The translations under genes and the position numbers were made by a program. From positions 447,573-511,572 of the forward strand of contig VXBA01002851.1 in NCBI GenBank assembly GCA_013399895.1: a stretch of 64,000 bases of DNA, in the 5' to 3' direction. Every line of letters starts with the position of its first letter. Within the stretch, counting starts at the first letter, position 1. The DNA comes from Serilophus lunatus. Lineage: Eukaryota > Chordata > Aves > Passeriformes > Eurylaimidae. The notes under the pieces are model-generated. The model was given only the letters and a program-made list of their open reading frames with translations, ran no database searches and was not told the DNA's origin. Shown in pieces: positions 33,086-44,300 of the stretch.

Positions 33086-36000
33086 CAGCAGTGTTTAGGA
33101 AGATGGAGTGAGCTGATGAGCAATTCTGTGAGCTGAATGGAAATAGTCACCTCTTGACCCTGTACAGCAACAAGAATTTGTCTGACCGAGCTCATAAGAC
33201 AGCATGCAAGAATGATTTGCTCTGGTTTGTCTGTTTTCTTGTTTGCCCTGTAAGGCAAGTTATCCCACTTGGAAGGGAGGTGGGTGGTAAAGATAGAGAG
33301 GGGTCCATAGAATCAAAGATTTACTTTCAGGATAAGATTGCAACAATGAGGGAGGTGGGGGCAGGGAGGGAGCTGGGGGAGTGTGTGTGCGGGGAGGGGG
33401 AACCCCACCCCTCCTTAAAAATGTACACAGGCTGAATTTTGTACTTTGCCACCATAAATTTTAATTTTGATAGGGTATGTGAATGCAAAGATGTGTGTGT
33501 GTAGGGATGAAGGTTTAACTAGAATAAACTCAAGATTGTCTACCTTTAAAGCAGACCTCAGAACCTGAAAAGAAGGAACTAAAATTCAGGAAAAAGAAAG
33601 AAGCTTATTAAGAACACAGTGCTCTGAACTAAGGCAATGCATGTGATCTTCTTGAGCTGTTAGGCTGTGAACAGTCATAAAAGAGCTAAACTGCTCCTCC
33701 TGTGTTGAGTCATCTGCAGGATGATAAGGAAAGGGCCTCAGTTCCAGTAACTTCATTTAATATGTTTTGGAGGTAGTTCTTCTCAGCTGTTTTTGACCCA
33801 CAAACTAACTCTAGTGTCTTGGGGAGTGTTGCAGTCCTGTATTAGAGGAGCTAAATTCTAAAGGGAGGTTCAGGAAACACCTGGTTCCCGCAGTGGGAGT
33901 GAGCTTGGTCTGTGGGGACACGCTGGGTGCGGAGGGCAGCCAACGGGAGAGCTGCTCTGCAGGAACTACCAGTGCCCACCCCAGCACCCATTCATGTATG
34001 GCTCTGTGAGCTTCCACCCTGGCTGTCCAGGCAGTGTGCTGGCAACAGGGTTTGTCTCTCAGCATGTGTAACATAGCTTTAGCTGTGGTCAGATGAATTT
34101 GCTCTTGAAAGGAGGGGACAGGTTCATATAGCCTGACTGAGGTTTCCCCCTGAAAAATTCAAAGGATTTTGGCAACTCAGCATCTGGGGATGTCAAAATT
34201 CTCTGTTACTGCAGCTGGACTGAGGTTTAGTTGATTACATACATGAGTTATCACAGACACTACCTGACGTCGGTATTTAGAAAGAAAAAAGAATCTTTCT
34301 TAAATTACTCTCATCTAATTCTCTTCTCCAAGAAGTTGGGCTCTTTGAAGCCTCTTACATCAATCTCTGATAGTTGAAAAGGTAAAGGAGAACCAAGTGA
34401 GGGAACACAAGCCCCTTTAGTAGTTGTGGCTTTTTAAAAAGACTTCTTGAAGACAAGTGCTGTTTAGTGAGAAGCAAAAAATTGTGAAGAAAAATATTGC
34501 TACTTTGCAGTACTTAAATTCCAATGACTGTGGACTGCATAGAGATTAAATCCTTTTTGAAGTTGTATCTTCTCAGATGAACTATAAGATTAGAATTGTG
34601 GAAAAAGGATTAGAGTAATTTTTCAGAAAATTCTGCCACAAAGAAGGTGTTTTTGTGATTGCTGTGATGGTGTTGCAAAACCTTCCCTTGAGCAGGTTTT
34701 TCAAAAGAGGAAGATTTTGATGACAAGATTACAACAGCTCTGTGGGCATGAGACTCAATAATAGTCACAGGAAAATCCCTATTTTTTAATGCTTTATTCC
34801 TATGAGAAGTTCTTGCTCAATCAGGAAGTCTCATTAAAATAATGAAGAATATGAACAAAAGAATGAGGATTAGTTATATGAGTAATGATGCAGACATAGG
34901 TACAAAATACTTTTTTTCTAGAGCATGGCTTATTCAACAAGCATCACTGTCTGGAATCATATTAAAAAAGCTTCTGCGTCTGTCTGTCTGACTTTTGAAG
35001 GGTGGGGACTAAGCTAAGGAAAATTAACAATTATACCAGGCATAACAGAACCATATTACTGTGTGACATATGTGTTGCAGAGAAGGTTGTTCCAAGAGTG
35101 TGTCTGCAAACAACAGTGGGATGGAGAGGTACTAAAATGGTTTTAAATGGTTCAGTTGCTGTGGTGAGAAGTTCAATGCAAGCTAAAGTGTCTGAAAAAA
35201 CCCCACAGGTCTGTCTGTACAAGCAAATGGCCATGTAAAAACTTAAAAATAAGGAAATGGCTAATGTGATGGATCAATATACTAGCAGTGCTACTCAGAA
35301 TTTTCTGGTCCTTCTCTTTTATTTCACGCCCACATCCAAGGGATGTGAATGAGACTGCCAAGCATCACTCATGACCTCTGTGGAAAGATGTGCATGACCA
35401 AGGCACATCCCAGAGGTGGAACCATTCTGTCCATGGTGTCTGGGTGAATTTTATGCCAGCCAGAATATGAGCAGGGAAAAGAGGTGCATTTGCATGACTA
35501 ATGGTTGGCGTGGGTGCTAACCATCTTGCACTCCTTGTAGGAGGAGTTAGTGTCTTTTCATGGAAGCTCAGAATGGCTGCTCTAGCATGGCAGGATGTGT
35601 CTGCAGCCTTGTTCAGTAGTCAGAACATACCTGGGCATTAGCACAGGGCAGAGAGTGAGTGATTTCTGTGGCTGCCAGTTGCTACATGCAAACTTTCTCT
35701 TGCAGCCTATAGCCTGAGTGGATTGCTAAGCATTTACCAATTCTTATATTTGCATTGCTGCAAAACTGAGACCAATACCTCAGACGAGTGGTGACTCAGT
35801 AATTTAGTGTTCTCCTATGCTTCTCTTCCATATGTGCATCTGAGTAGGAGATACAAGTACTGGGACAAAATTATTGAAGCTGGACTTGGGGTCAGTTGGA
35901 AAGATCAGTGTGTCTGGGTGTGAATGTCCTCATGTAGGTTTTTGTGGTATCCAGGAGCAAGGATCCTGGATGACTGCAAGAACCTGCTGTCTCTTACACC

Positions 36001-39000
36001 TACCATTGGAGAAGGAAAGCAATAGGATAGGGGAACATTGGAAAACAAGTGAAGTTCAACATGGGGGAAATGGCAAGAGATGGAGAGCAAGGAAAGAATA
36101 TCAAGGCAGGAGAAACTTAGAGCTAAGGGAGAACCAACCCACATGGCATGCTGGTAAGAGGCAGCAACTGCAGAAAAGCAGGCATCACCTAGCTACTGGC
36201 ACAACATGAGCCATTGACATTTCAGAGTCTTCTACTAGCACATAAATGTTGATCTGCACTTTAGGACCAGCACTGTGCTTGGTGGTGGTGCAAGCTGTTC
36301 CCTGAATACGATCACTGTGTCCCCGTTTAGCTGCTGCAGTGCACTAGATGTGCTGCTAATGTAAATCTTCTGGTTTATTTCCACCAAAAAAGGAATCCAG
36401 CCCTTGAACACTAAATAATTATCTGAATAAACCTAGCCTTCCATAGGAAAGGAACAGTTGCATGGAAAGCACTTCAGCACACTTCTCCTCCTTACTGAAA
36501 CATTATTTGTGTAATCTCAATCAGCAAAGAAAACATGTTTGCAAAGTCTGTGTCCAGAGTGCTGTGCTCTGTCTGTGAAGAAAGGCAGTGCTTTCCAAGG
36601 CACACTAGCTAGTTGCATGGTGGTTATTCTTCAACCATTTCCCTCACTGACAATGCCACATGAAGCATATTTCTGAAGTTCTCTCTTCTCTCATTTATGG
36701 CTCTGCACAGGCTCTTGTTGTGCTGATTCAATTTCTATGGATCCACATAACAAACCTTGGGGAAACTGCAGCACTCTGCTAGGAAAAATCCTTCCCCAAA
36801 GCATCAGAGCGCAGGTGCAGAACTCAAATTCTCCTAGTGATAGCTGTGTTTCTTGTTATGCCTCAAGTGCTTGTAGTGTTTGGTGAGCTTGGATATCTCA
36901 ACAGAATACTCCACTGTGCCCATCCATTGTGCTCACAGAAGAGTAGTTCCCAAGCTTCTTTGCTTCTTTACCAAATTTCTTGAGTCTTGACTGAAGTTCT
37001 AAATCCAGTTGTAGCCATGGCTCCAGATATAGCAACTTTTGTCCCTAGTAATGGAGAAGTTGTTCATATGCACTAGTGAAGGGCTCCTCAGGGCTGGCTC
37101 TGGTCGGAGGACCTGTGGAGAAGAGGATGTTCTGTCAGCCTCTCTTTCTGACTGAATAGCTAAGACCTCATTTGTTTTTTCCAGTGGTATGGCATCAACA
37201 TGTATGTTGGTTAAGTTTTAAGGTTAAGACAATGCTTATTAAAACACTGCTGTCCATACAAGAGCATCAGCTATTGCACATACTCTATTAAAGCAGGTAA
37301 GAGACAATGCTTCAGATGTTTCCCAGGCTCCAGGAACAGTCCTGGTCTCTTTGTAGCAGGGCAGAGAAGACAGAGGCCAACTTGCCAAGAAGTTGTCAAA
37401 AATTAATCCAGAAAGGGTTTATTTTGGCATCAAAGATCTTCTAGTGCTCAGCCATCTGGTACACACTCACCCTTAGTAAAAAGAGCAGAAGCAACAGTGC
37501 AACCACACTGTCATTCCACAGGTGAACCAGTTCTGAAAAAGCAGTTTAATCCAGTGCATTAGACTGGGAGTCAGGTGGCAGTGTTTCAGTGCTGGCTTTG
37601 CCCATGGTCTGCTTTAAAACACTGGGAATATAATTTCATCCTTTGCTGTCTGTTTTTGTGAATGAAAAATAATGGCACTGATTTCCCTTGTAAAAGCATG
37701 TTGGTGTCTCTGAATGAAAAGTGCTGCTATTACTTCATGAAATCTTTATTTTCCTTACTTGAACAATATGTCAATTGCTAGTAACCAGCACATGTGTGTG
37801 TCAATGTGCACATCAGTCTGTACCCTGAGGAGTTATTATTACCTAAGCCTGCCTGTATCCCAAGTCACGCATGTGCTGTGACCATATTGAACAGAAGTGA
37901 GGACAGGACTTTGGCTTGGAGTAGGATTCAGCAAAGGTACCCTGAGGACTCAATAGCATGGACTGTGGATTCATACCTCTCCCATAGTCATCAGAACCAA
38001 CTTTCTGCTTTCTATGAGCAGAGAGGGGAAAGGTGGCCCAGTGGTAACACTGCTGGCTGGGTATGTGGCTGCTAACCTGTACTGTGGTGGTGAATGTTTC
38101 TTATGAGACCTGGGGAAAGTGATTTAGGGCCAGATACTTCAGACCTTCATACCTTGCAAATACTTTCCCTTAATTTCCCCATGCTTCTCTTTCTTATCTG
38201 AAAAGTGACTGCAATAATTTTCTGTCATGCAAGAGTCATATGGTAGATAAGTGGCCTGAGATAAATACCGAAGATAAGTTAAGACTGCCATTTGAAAACT
38301 AGCTGAATGGGAATTGAAAGTCTTTAGCCTTTAAGAGGGTAAGAAAAAGTCTCGGTCTTCATTGCATGACTTTGGGTAATAGGCATACGATTTTAAGATT
38401 TTAAGATCTTTTATCTGAACTGAGATTAGCATGGCTGCCTGAAACTACAAATATCTGTTTGGTTTAGTTCTTTCATGATATGTTATCCATCCAAACTGAT
38501 CCTTAAATGACCTCTCTCCTTACCTGGAAGCCTCCAACTTTTTTTTCTAACAGCTGGACCACTGCCTGACACCATTACCTCCCCTTGATATGCCTGAAAA
38601 ATTAAAGGAAGTGGCTTGGTCAAACTTGGACAGGAGTGTTTTATTAGAGACTGGAATTGAGTCCCAGGCTAACACCCCATAAACTGAGAGGGATGACTCT
38701 GGATCTGACTTGGATATGTTCAGGTGTGTGTCTGACTGACTGTTACACTTACAAGTTTGGATTCAAAATCCTGGGCAACCACAGGCCCTGAGCAAATCTG
38801 TCAGAGCCGCATGGCCACTTTTGGCCAGGCAATCTAATGTGATGGCAAGGAAAATAATGAAGAGAAAGAAAATATATTTGCTCTGGAAATGTTACATCTT
38901 TCATATGCAAAGAGAACAACCACAAAAAAATATTATGCCAATGTACAACAATGGAAAACATATGGTGATTATCACGGAAATAACAATGAAATACGCAGCC

Positions 39001-40062
39001 TGTGTAAGCTACACAGTGCAGTACAACATATGGCAACCACCTAAAGCTTTCTAACTGTGGAGAACATATCTGGTCCCATGTTTATTGCTTCCGAGACAAT
39101 GGGCTGTAGTAAGATCACAGCAACCAGCTTCCAGGAAAAGTCAGCTAGCTACAAATAATATATGCTGATGATTATACTATGGATATCTTGATCAGTAATC
39201 ACTTGTGCTTCTTGTGCATGCCAGTTGTAAAATATAGTTATTGGAAGAGCAGGCACTATTCTCATAGAGTTATGTGATAATATGAAAGCAGATTAGTCTT
39301 GCAAAGTGGACCCATAGTCTGCTACTCATCTTAAAGTAGATGTTCTCTGCCTCTGGTACTGCTCTCTATATTCCCATAAGTTACAGTAGGGAAAGGGTGG
39401 CAGAAAGAGAAAGACAGGAGAAGAAATTATTCCTCATAGCCCTCCTTTGGGTTGTTGTGAAGCTCTAGTAATTTTACATACACGTGGTAAACGTGAAAAT
39501 ACTGGCTCTGATCCTATTTCTCTGCACAAATCCTTGCCCTTGTACAATGGAGTTTAGGCAGTAGTTATCAGTATGTGGACTTTTTTGCACTTGTTGTGGG
39601 AGAGTTGGTCCAAACTCATATTTTCTGGTCCTAAAGTGATAGAGAGGGAAGAATTTATTTCAGTTTGTTGAAAAAATAAAATTCCTCCCAGAAAAATTAA
39701 CATCTTGTAGAAAACTTCTTTACTACACTGCTTACATAGATTACGTATTTTAATCTTTATTACTTCTCTTTTCATCATCTCAGATTTTACCAGTGAAAGG
39801 CTTAAATCAGCTTGAATGTCCAAGGATTTCTGCTTCAACTTAGATCCCCAGGCATTTTCCTACTTAGATGTGGAACAGTAATTCGCATTCTGCACAGCAC
39901 AACTTCTTCTCTCTCAATGTTCAAAGAGAAGCCGGCAAGCTTATTTGTTAGATCAATCTTTTATATCAGTTATTATCTGATTAAATTTTTCATCTACATT
40001 TTGCCAAAATCAAGCTTAGATACCTGTTTCTGTGTGTGTATATGCACATACACCTGTGAATA
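33086..40062. other. unassigned DNA between the two GCNT2 first-exon copies
   Basis: About 7 kb with no convincing gene, RNA or transposon. A purine/G-rich patch lies at about 33340-33400. Open frames such as 35874-36209 show no domain I recognise. Old degenerate repeats may be present below visual detection. Confidence 0.4.
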
Positions 40063-40370
40063 GAATCACAGAATAGTTTGAATTGGAAAAGACCTTAAAG
40101 ATCATATAGTTCAAAACCCCCTGGCATGGTCAGAGTCACCTTTCACAAGACCAAATTGCTCAAAGCCCCATCCCACCTGGCCTTGAGCACTCCCAGTGAT
40201 GGGCCATTCACCACTTCTCTGGGCAGCCTGTTCCTTTGCTACACCACCACTACAATAAAAATTTCTTCCTTATATCCAGCCTAAATCTACACTTTTTAAA
40301 TTTAAAGCCATTCCCCCACTGTCCTATCACTGCCTGCCCTTGTAAAATGTCCCTTTCCAGCTTTCATGTG
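40063..40370 (-). mobile_element. CR1 retrotransposon 3' fragment
   Basis: The + strand reads reverse-complement CR1: 'AGAATCACAGAATAGTTTGA', 'GACCTTAAAGATCATATAG', 'CTCTGGGCAGCCTGTTCC', 'AAATTTCTTCCTTATATCC'. It sits only about 55 bp downstream (in gene orientation) of the GCNT2 pseudo-exon 1 donor. Confidence 0.9.
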
Positions 40371-40423
40371 AAACAAGCATGAGTGTGTGTATCTACAGAA
40401 AAAGTAAGTGAAAGCATGCTTAC

Positions 40424-41340
40424 TTGGGATCCTGTTGAGTGTCACCCACAAGTGCTCACCAGGGCTGTAGGTGTCCTTGGACTACATCAGCAGAGGGTGC
40501 ACTGGTCCTGTAGCACAAACTCTCCGAAGGGCCAGGTGATGGCCACATACGTGGAACCAAAGTAGATGGTCAGCTGGTGCAGTTGGGGTATCTTGCACAT
40601 GAATGTCCTCAGCAAAAGAAAAGAAAGAGCATAATTGCACCCTGTGCACTTATTTGGTGCTGACAGTGACATGGATTGGGGGACCAGCCCACCAGCAGTG
40701 ACATTCTTCCACCTACAATGCCCTTCAGATGCTGGACAATCTCCTGGCTGGTCTTCAAGAGGGCGTCTTGGCTGCAGGTGGCGAGTTGGCAGTGCCAGGT
40801 CATGGACAAGGCCAAGAGATCTCTCATGCAGTGAAGGTCAGCCAGTAGCTGGGAGATGCCACAGTAGACCTGCAGCTGTTCTGCCTAGGAGGCAAGGAAG
40901 GCGCTGGAGAAGCAGCCCGGTGGGTGCTGCACTGCTCACCAGAAGGAAAATTGTGCCTTGGCATCCATGTGGACACATGTTTTGGGGCATGCACAGCACC
41001 CTGGCAAGCTGCTCAAAGGTCTTGAAGTCTTTGTGCAGTGTCATGATGCAGGCAGCAGGGAAGGCAGCTCCTCAGCCAAGAGTGCACAGATGATGTAGTG
41101 GTTTTATGTTATGTGCTCTGTGCAACTAGATGCTCTGAATGATGTTTTTAGAGCATTTTCCTTCAGAAAGGACACCTTATCTTCAATAAGTGCTTTACAG
41201 GCTCCTGCTAAGATTGAATTCACAGAGAAGGTCAGCCTCCTTAGAGATTTTTGTGCATTCAGATTAATGGCATAGAAAACAAATGCAAGTGAAACACTGA
41301 GAATTGAAATAGCAAAGAAACAATATCTGAGTGTATTCAC
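40424..41340 (-). pseudogene. GCNT2: GCNT2 full-length exon 1, inactivated
   Basis: The 917-nt stretch is close to the roughly 920-nt first coding exon of GCNT2. In order on the - strand: a signal-anchor segment (CFFAISILSVSLAFVFYA), ENALKTSF, MTLHKDFKTFEQLARVLCMP, a GISQLLADLHCMRDLLA block, TSQEIVQHLKG, LTIYFGSTYVAITWPFGEFV, and DTYSPGEHLWVTLNRIP. The sequence ends at a preserved GTAAGC donor. Damage: the initiator position reads GTG with no ATG nearby; TAA at 41106-41104; at least two frameshifts (near 41050 and within 40500-40670); a TGA and a TAG in the middle block. The even spread of lesions suggests long decay. Confidence 0.92.
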
Positions 41341-44300
41341 TACTGCTCAGAAAAAAACATCTCTCTTGAAATGTTGCAGAGAGGTCTGATCAGATACCAC
41401 CAACTGCTTATTTTGATGGCTGTGCTTGCTTCCTGCTGGAGAATGCATGTGTCCATCTGATGAACAGTGTGCAGCTGCTGCCCTTACTTTTCACATTAAT
41501 AGCCTTGTAGTCCTAATTGATGTGGAAGCAGCCTAAGTGGTGAACAACTTGCAGATGGAAGCTGCTCCACAGCACCCTGAAGATTAAACAGACATGTTGC
41601 ATAATTAGTGGCTTGGCAATGAACAGCTGGCATGTATTTCACAGTGTCCCCAAATTCAATTTATGGATATGTTCTTAACTGCTCACTCCCCACTCTCTCT
41701 GCATGTATCATCTAGCTGTTAAAATTTCTGTGCATGCACCCTGTAATAGGAAATCTTCATATTTACGGCTTGTATAATTATGTGTTTTTTTTATTATGGG
41801 NTGCCCAAGTGTATCAGTCATCACTGCTTCTGAATTGTGGAAGGCTTGTGACATGAAATAAATACTACTTCACTATGTCTCAGTGACAATTACACTGCTT
41901 ACTAGATCGTGCATATATTAGCTATTGTGGCCTTTTTGCTGGTTTATATCCTAGAAGTATACAGTTTCTAAAAGGTAATTATTAGAAAACCAGATCCATA
42001 AATGCCATTTTCCAGCCAAAGAATACCAGATGGAGAACAAACACTCATGTATCTTCCACCTCTATATTCCTGTCTTCATTATTCTTCATTTCTCATGTAA
42101 AGCCACCAACATTCACATATAAGAAGCAAGAGAATAATTTTTGCCTGAGTAGAGTCATATCGCAGCCATCATGTATTTGCCAGAAATATTTTCTTCATTT
42201 GTGAATTTGAAATGTGACCAACAGTTTCTCCTAAGAGCCATGTATGAGTTATGCTGAGCTCCAGACTTACATCCATCACAAGGAACTGGGTTAGCAAAAC
42301 CTGCTATTTAAACTACTTAAGCTAACCCTAGGCTTTCTGATGAGACATTCTTATTACTAAGGACTGTGCATACATCTGGTATAACATGCTTATGCAATGA
42401 AAGCTTGTTGCATGGCTCTGATTAAAGTGAAATCCTTGTTAAGTCTTTTTCTTCCAAATGTGAGCCTGTTCGTGAGAATCTCCTGCCATGATACAGCACA
42501 TCTGGGGCATGTAAACTTTCTCCAACATCATGTTCTTTTGCTCCAATGTGAAAAAATGCTGAGGCAAAATGAATTGACTTGAGATTATGCCAGTAAATGT
42601 TCTGAGTGGGCAGTCCATTGAGCCACAGAGAGAGAAATGCCATCACCTACCTTCCAGCTCTTGCAGATAAGTCACCTCAAGTGCTGGCATATCCCTCCCA
42701 GAAGCTCCACTTCCCTCCTATAATTGACCAAACCAGTCTCCAGGATTCTCTGTTCAAACAGATTGAAGGCTGCTGGTAGTGCCTTCAGCCCATGAGATAC
42801 AATCACAAATTGTAAAGAGGAGAGGAGCTCTGGAGAAGCTTTGTAAGGATTTATGGTCAGAATGTTCCCCAAGAGGAGCAGCAGTGCAGGACAGACCTGG
42901 CAAACAAGCTTACCTGGAGATATGAAACAGCAGAATTACTCCTCACTGGGTAAAGAGCTAGGGCAGGTAGAGATAGCTGTGGTCATGCTGGAGATCCAGT
43001 GCAACCTTCTCCATGGACACCAGCACCTTTAGAAGAACAACTCTAGTGGAGCTGAGGAGCTGGAACAGATGTGTGCAGAGAAGTCATCTGGAAAATACTG
43101 CCACTGAGATGAGACCACAGCAAACACCAACCATACTGAGGGGAAAACGTGTCCCATCTCAGTTACTGGTAAATGCTGTCTTAAGGAGTGCAGACCTGTC
43201 CCAAGGGCTTCAAACTACTGTTCCTTCCTAATTTGATTGCCCAACAAGAGACAAGAATTGCCATGACAGCTGGTGACTATAAGGCCAGCAGCCTCTTGCT
43301 GTCCTTTCTGCACTCCACAGATCAATGAGTTCATCATCTTCCCACTTTCTTACTGGGTCAGCTGGCTGCGAGACCGTTTCTCTCCCTCTGCCACAGTTTT
43401 AACATGAGACCTCCATCCAGCTGGAGTTAGGAAGATGTAGAAGGAGAAAAGCAGAGAGCAGATGCCAACACTCCTGCAGGAGTCAAGGTTTCATTGGGGA
43501 AGTCTCATTTGGGGGCAGACAGCACAGGTTGCTTTTCCAAAACACCAATGGCTGAGGTCTTTCGAGGCAGTTAGATGCCTTTGGAGCTGTCTATTCAGAT
43601 GGTTTTAAAACTACCTTAGGCACTGTGTAACTTGCTACACAGCTAGGAAAACCTTCAAGATCTTAAAATACATACATTATATATATGCATGTAAGGAGAG
43701 TGTTCTCTCTTAAATGTTGAAGTCTGCATTACTAGCATAGTCCATAGCAAACAAGCAAAGCTACATGCAGAAAACAAGATGAGTCTGCTATTCATAGGAG
43801 TGCAATGCAAGGTTTAACCTTTTGTTGGTCTGTTTTGTTGTTTTGGTCTATTTCCTTGCATAGACATTCTGGAACACCTTTGCAGAAATCCAGACTAACC
43901 ATGCTCCTTTGGTACTAGTAGCCTTGGGGGGTGCTGCTTCTTAATCCTGGTCCTTCAATTCTCTTGCACAGTTTGTATTTAGAAACCTGAAAACATACAT
44001 GCAAATGATTGGTGCGAAAAATCAAGTTCTCAAAACCTTTAGTGGCTTTTTTTTAATTTTTTTTTTTTAATTTTAGCATTAGTTCTACCATGTGCTGCTC
44101 TTTGTGACATAAGATCCATGCCTTGAATTATAGGCAAAAATTCCCCCCCCCCCCAAAAAAAAGGAAACAAAACAAGAAATGAACCAAAACCAGTCCAACA
44201 AAGAAATAGTTTACAAGTCACATGAGCCACCATGAGTGAGTTGTTGTTTTACAGACTTGTCCAAAGTTCAGATGCAAGGAGCCGCAAATTTAGATGTAGA

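Larger units (their letters stand above)
25320..41340 (-). pseudogene. GCNT2: GCNT2 pseudogene (I-branching beta-1,6-N-acetylglucosaminyltransferase locus)
   Basis: GCNT2 is a Golgi type II membrane glycosyltransferase that adds beta-1,6-GlcNAc branches to poly-N-acetyllactosamine, making I antigen. In mammals it has several alternative first exons sharing exons 2 and 3. Here the same architecture is seen on the - strand in the expected syntenic place: a full-length exon 1 (41340-40424), a truncated exon-1 copy (33085-32849), exon 2 (28549-28456) and a probable exon 3 (25412-25320). Exon 1 has three in-frame stops, frameshifts and GTG in place of the initiator. The second copy has a frameshift and no donor. 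Exon 2 has a one-base deletion. Exon 3 ends early in a stop. As the shared exons 2 and 3 are broken, no functional product could come from this locus. A functional copy elsewhere in the genome cannot be excluded. Confidence 0.85.

Noticed and set aside
33811..34074. - strand frame considered as the missing 5' part of the second GCNT2 first-exon copy
   Set aside because: No alignment to the N-terminal or middle blocks of GCNT2, and its spacing from 33085 is too large for one exon.
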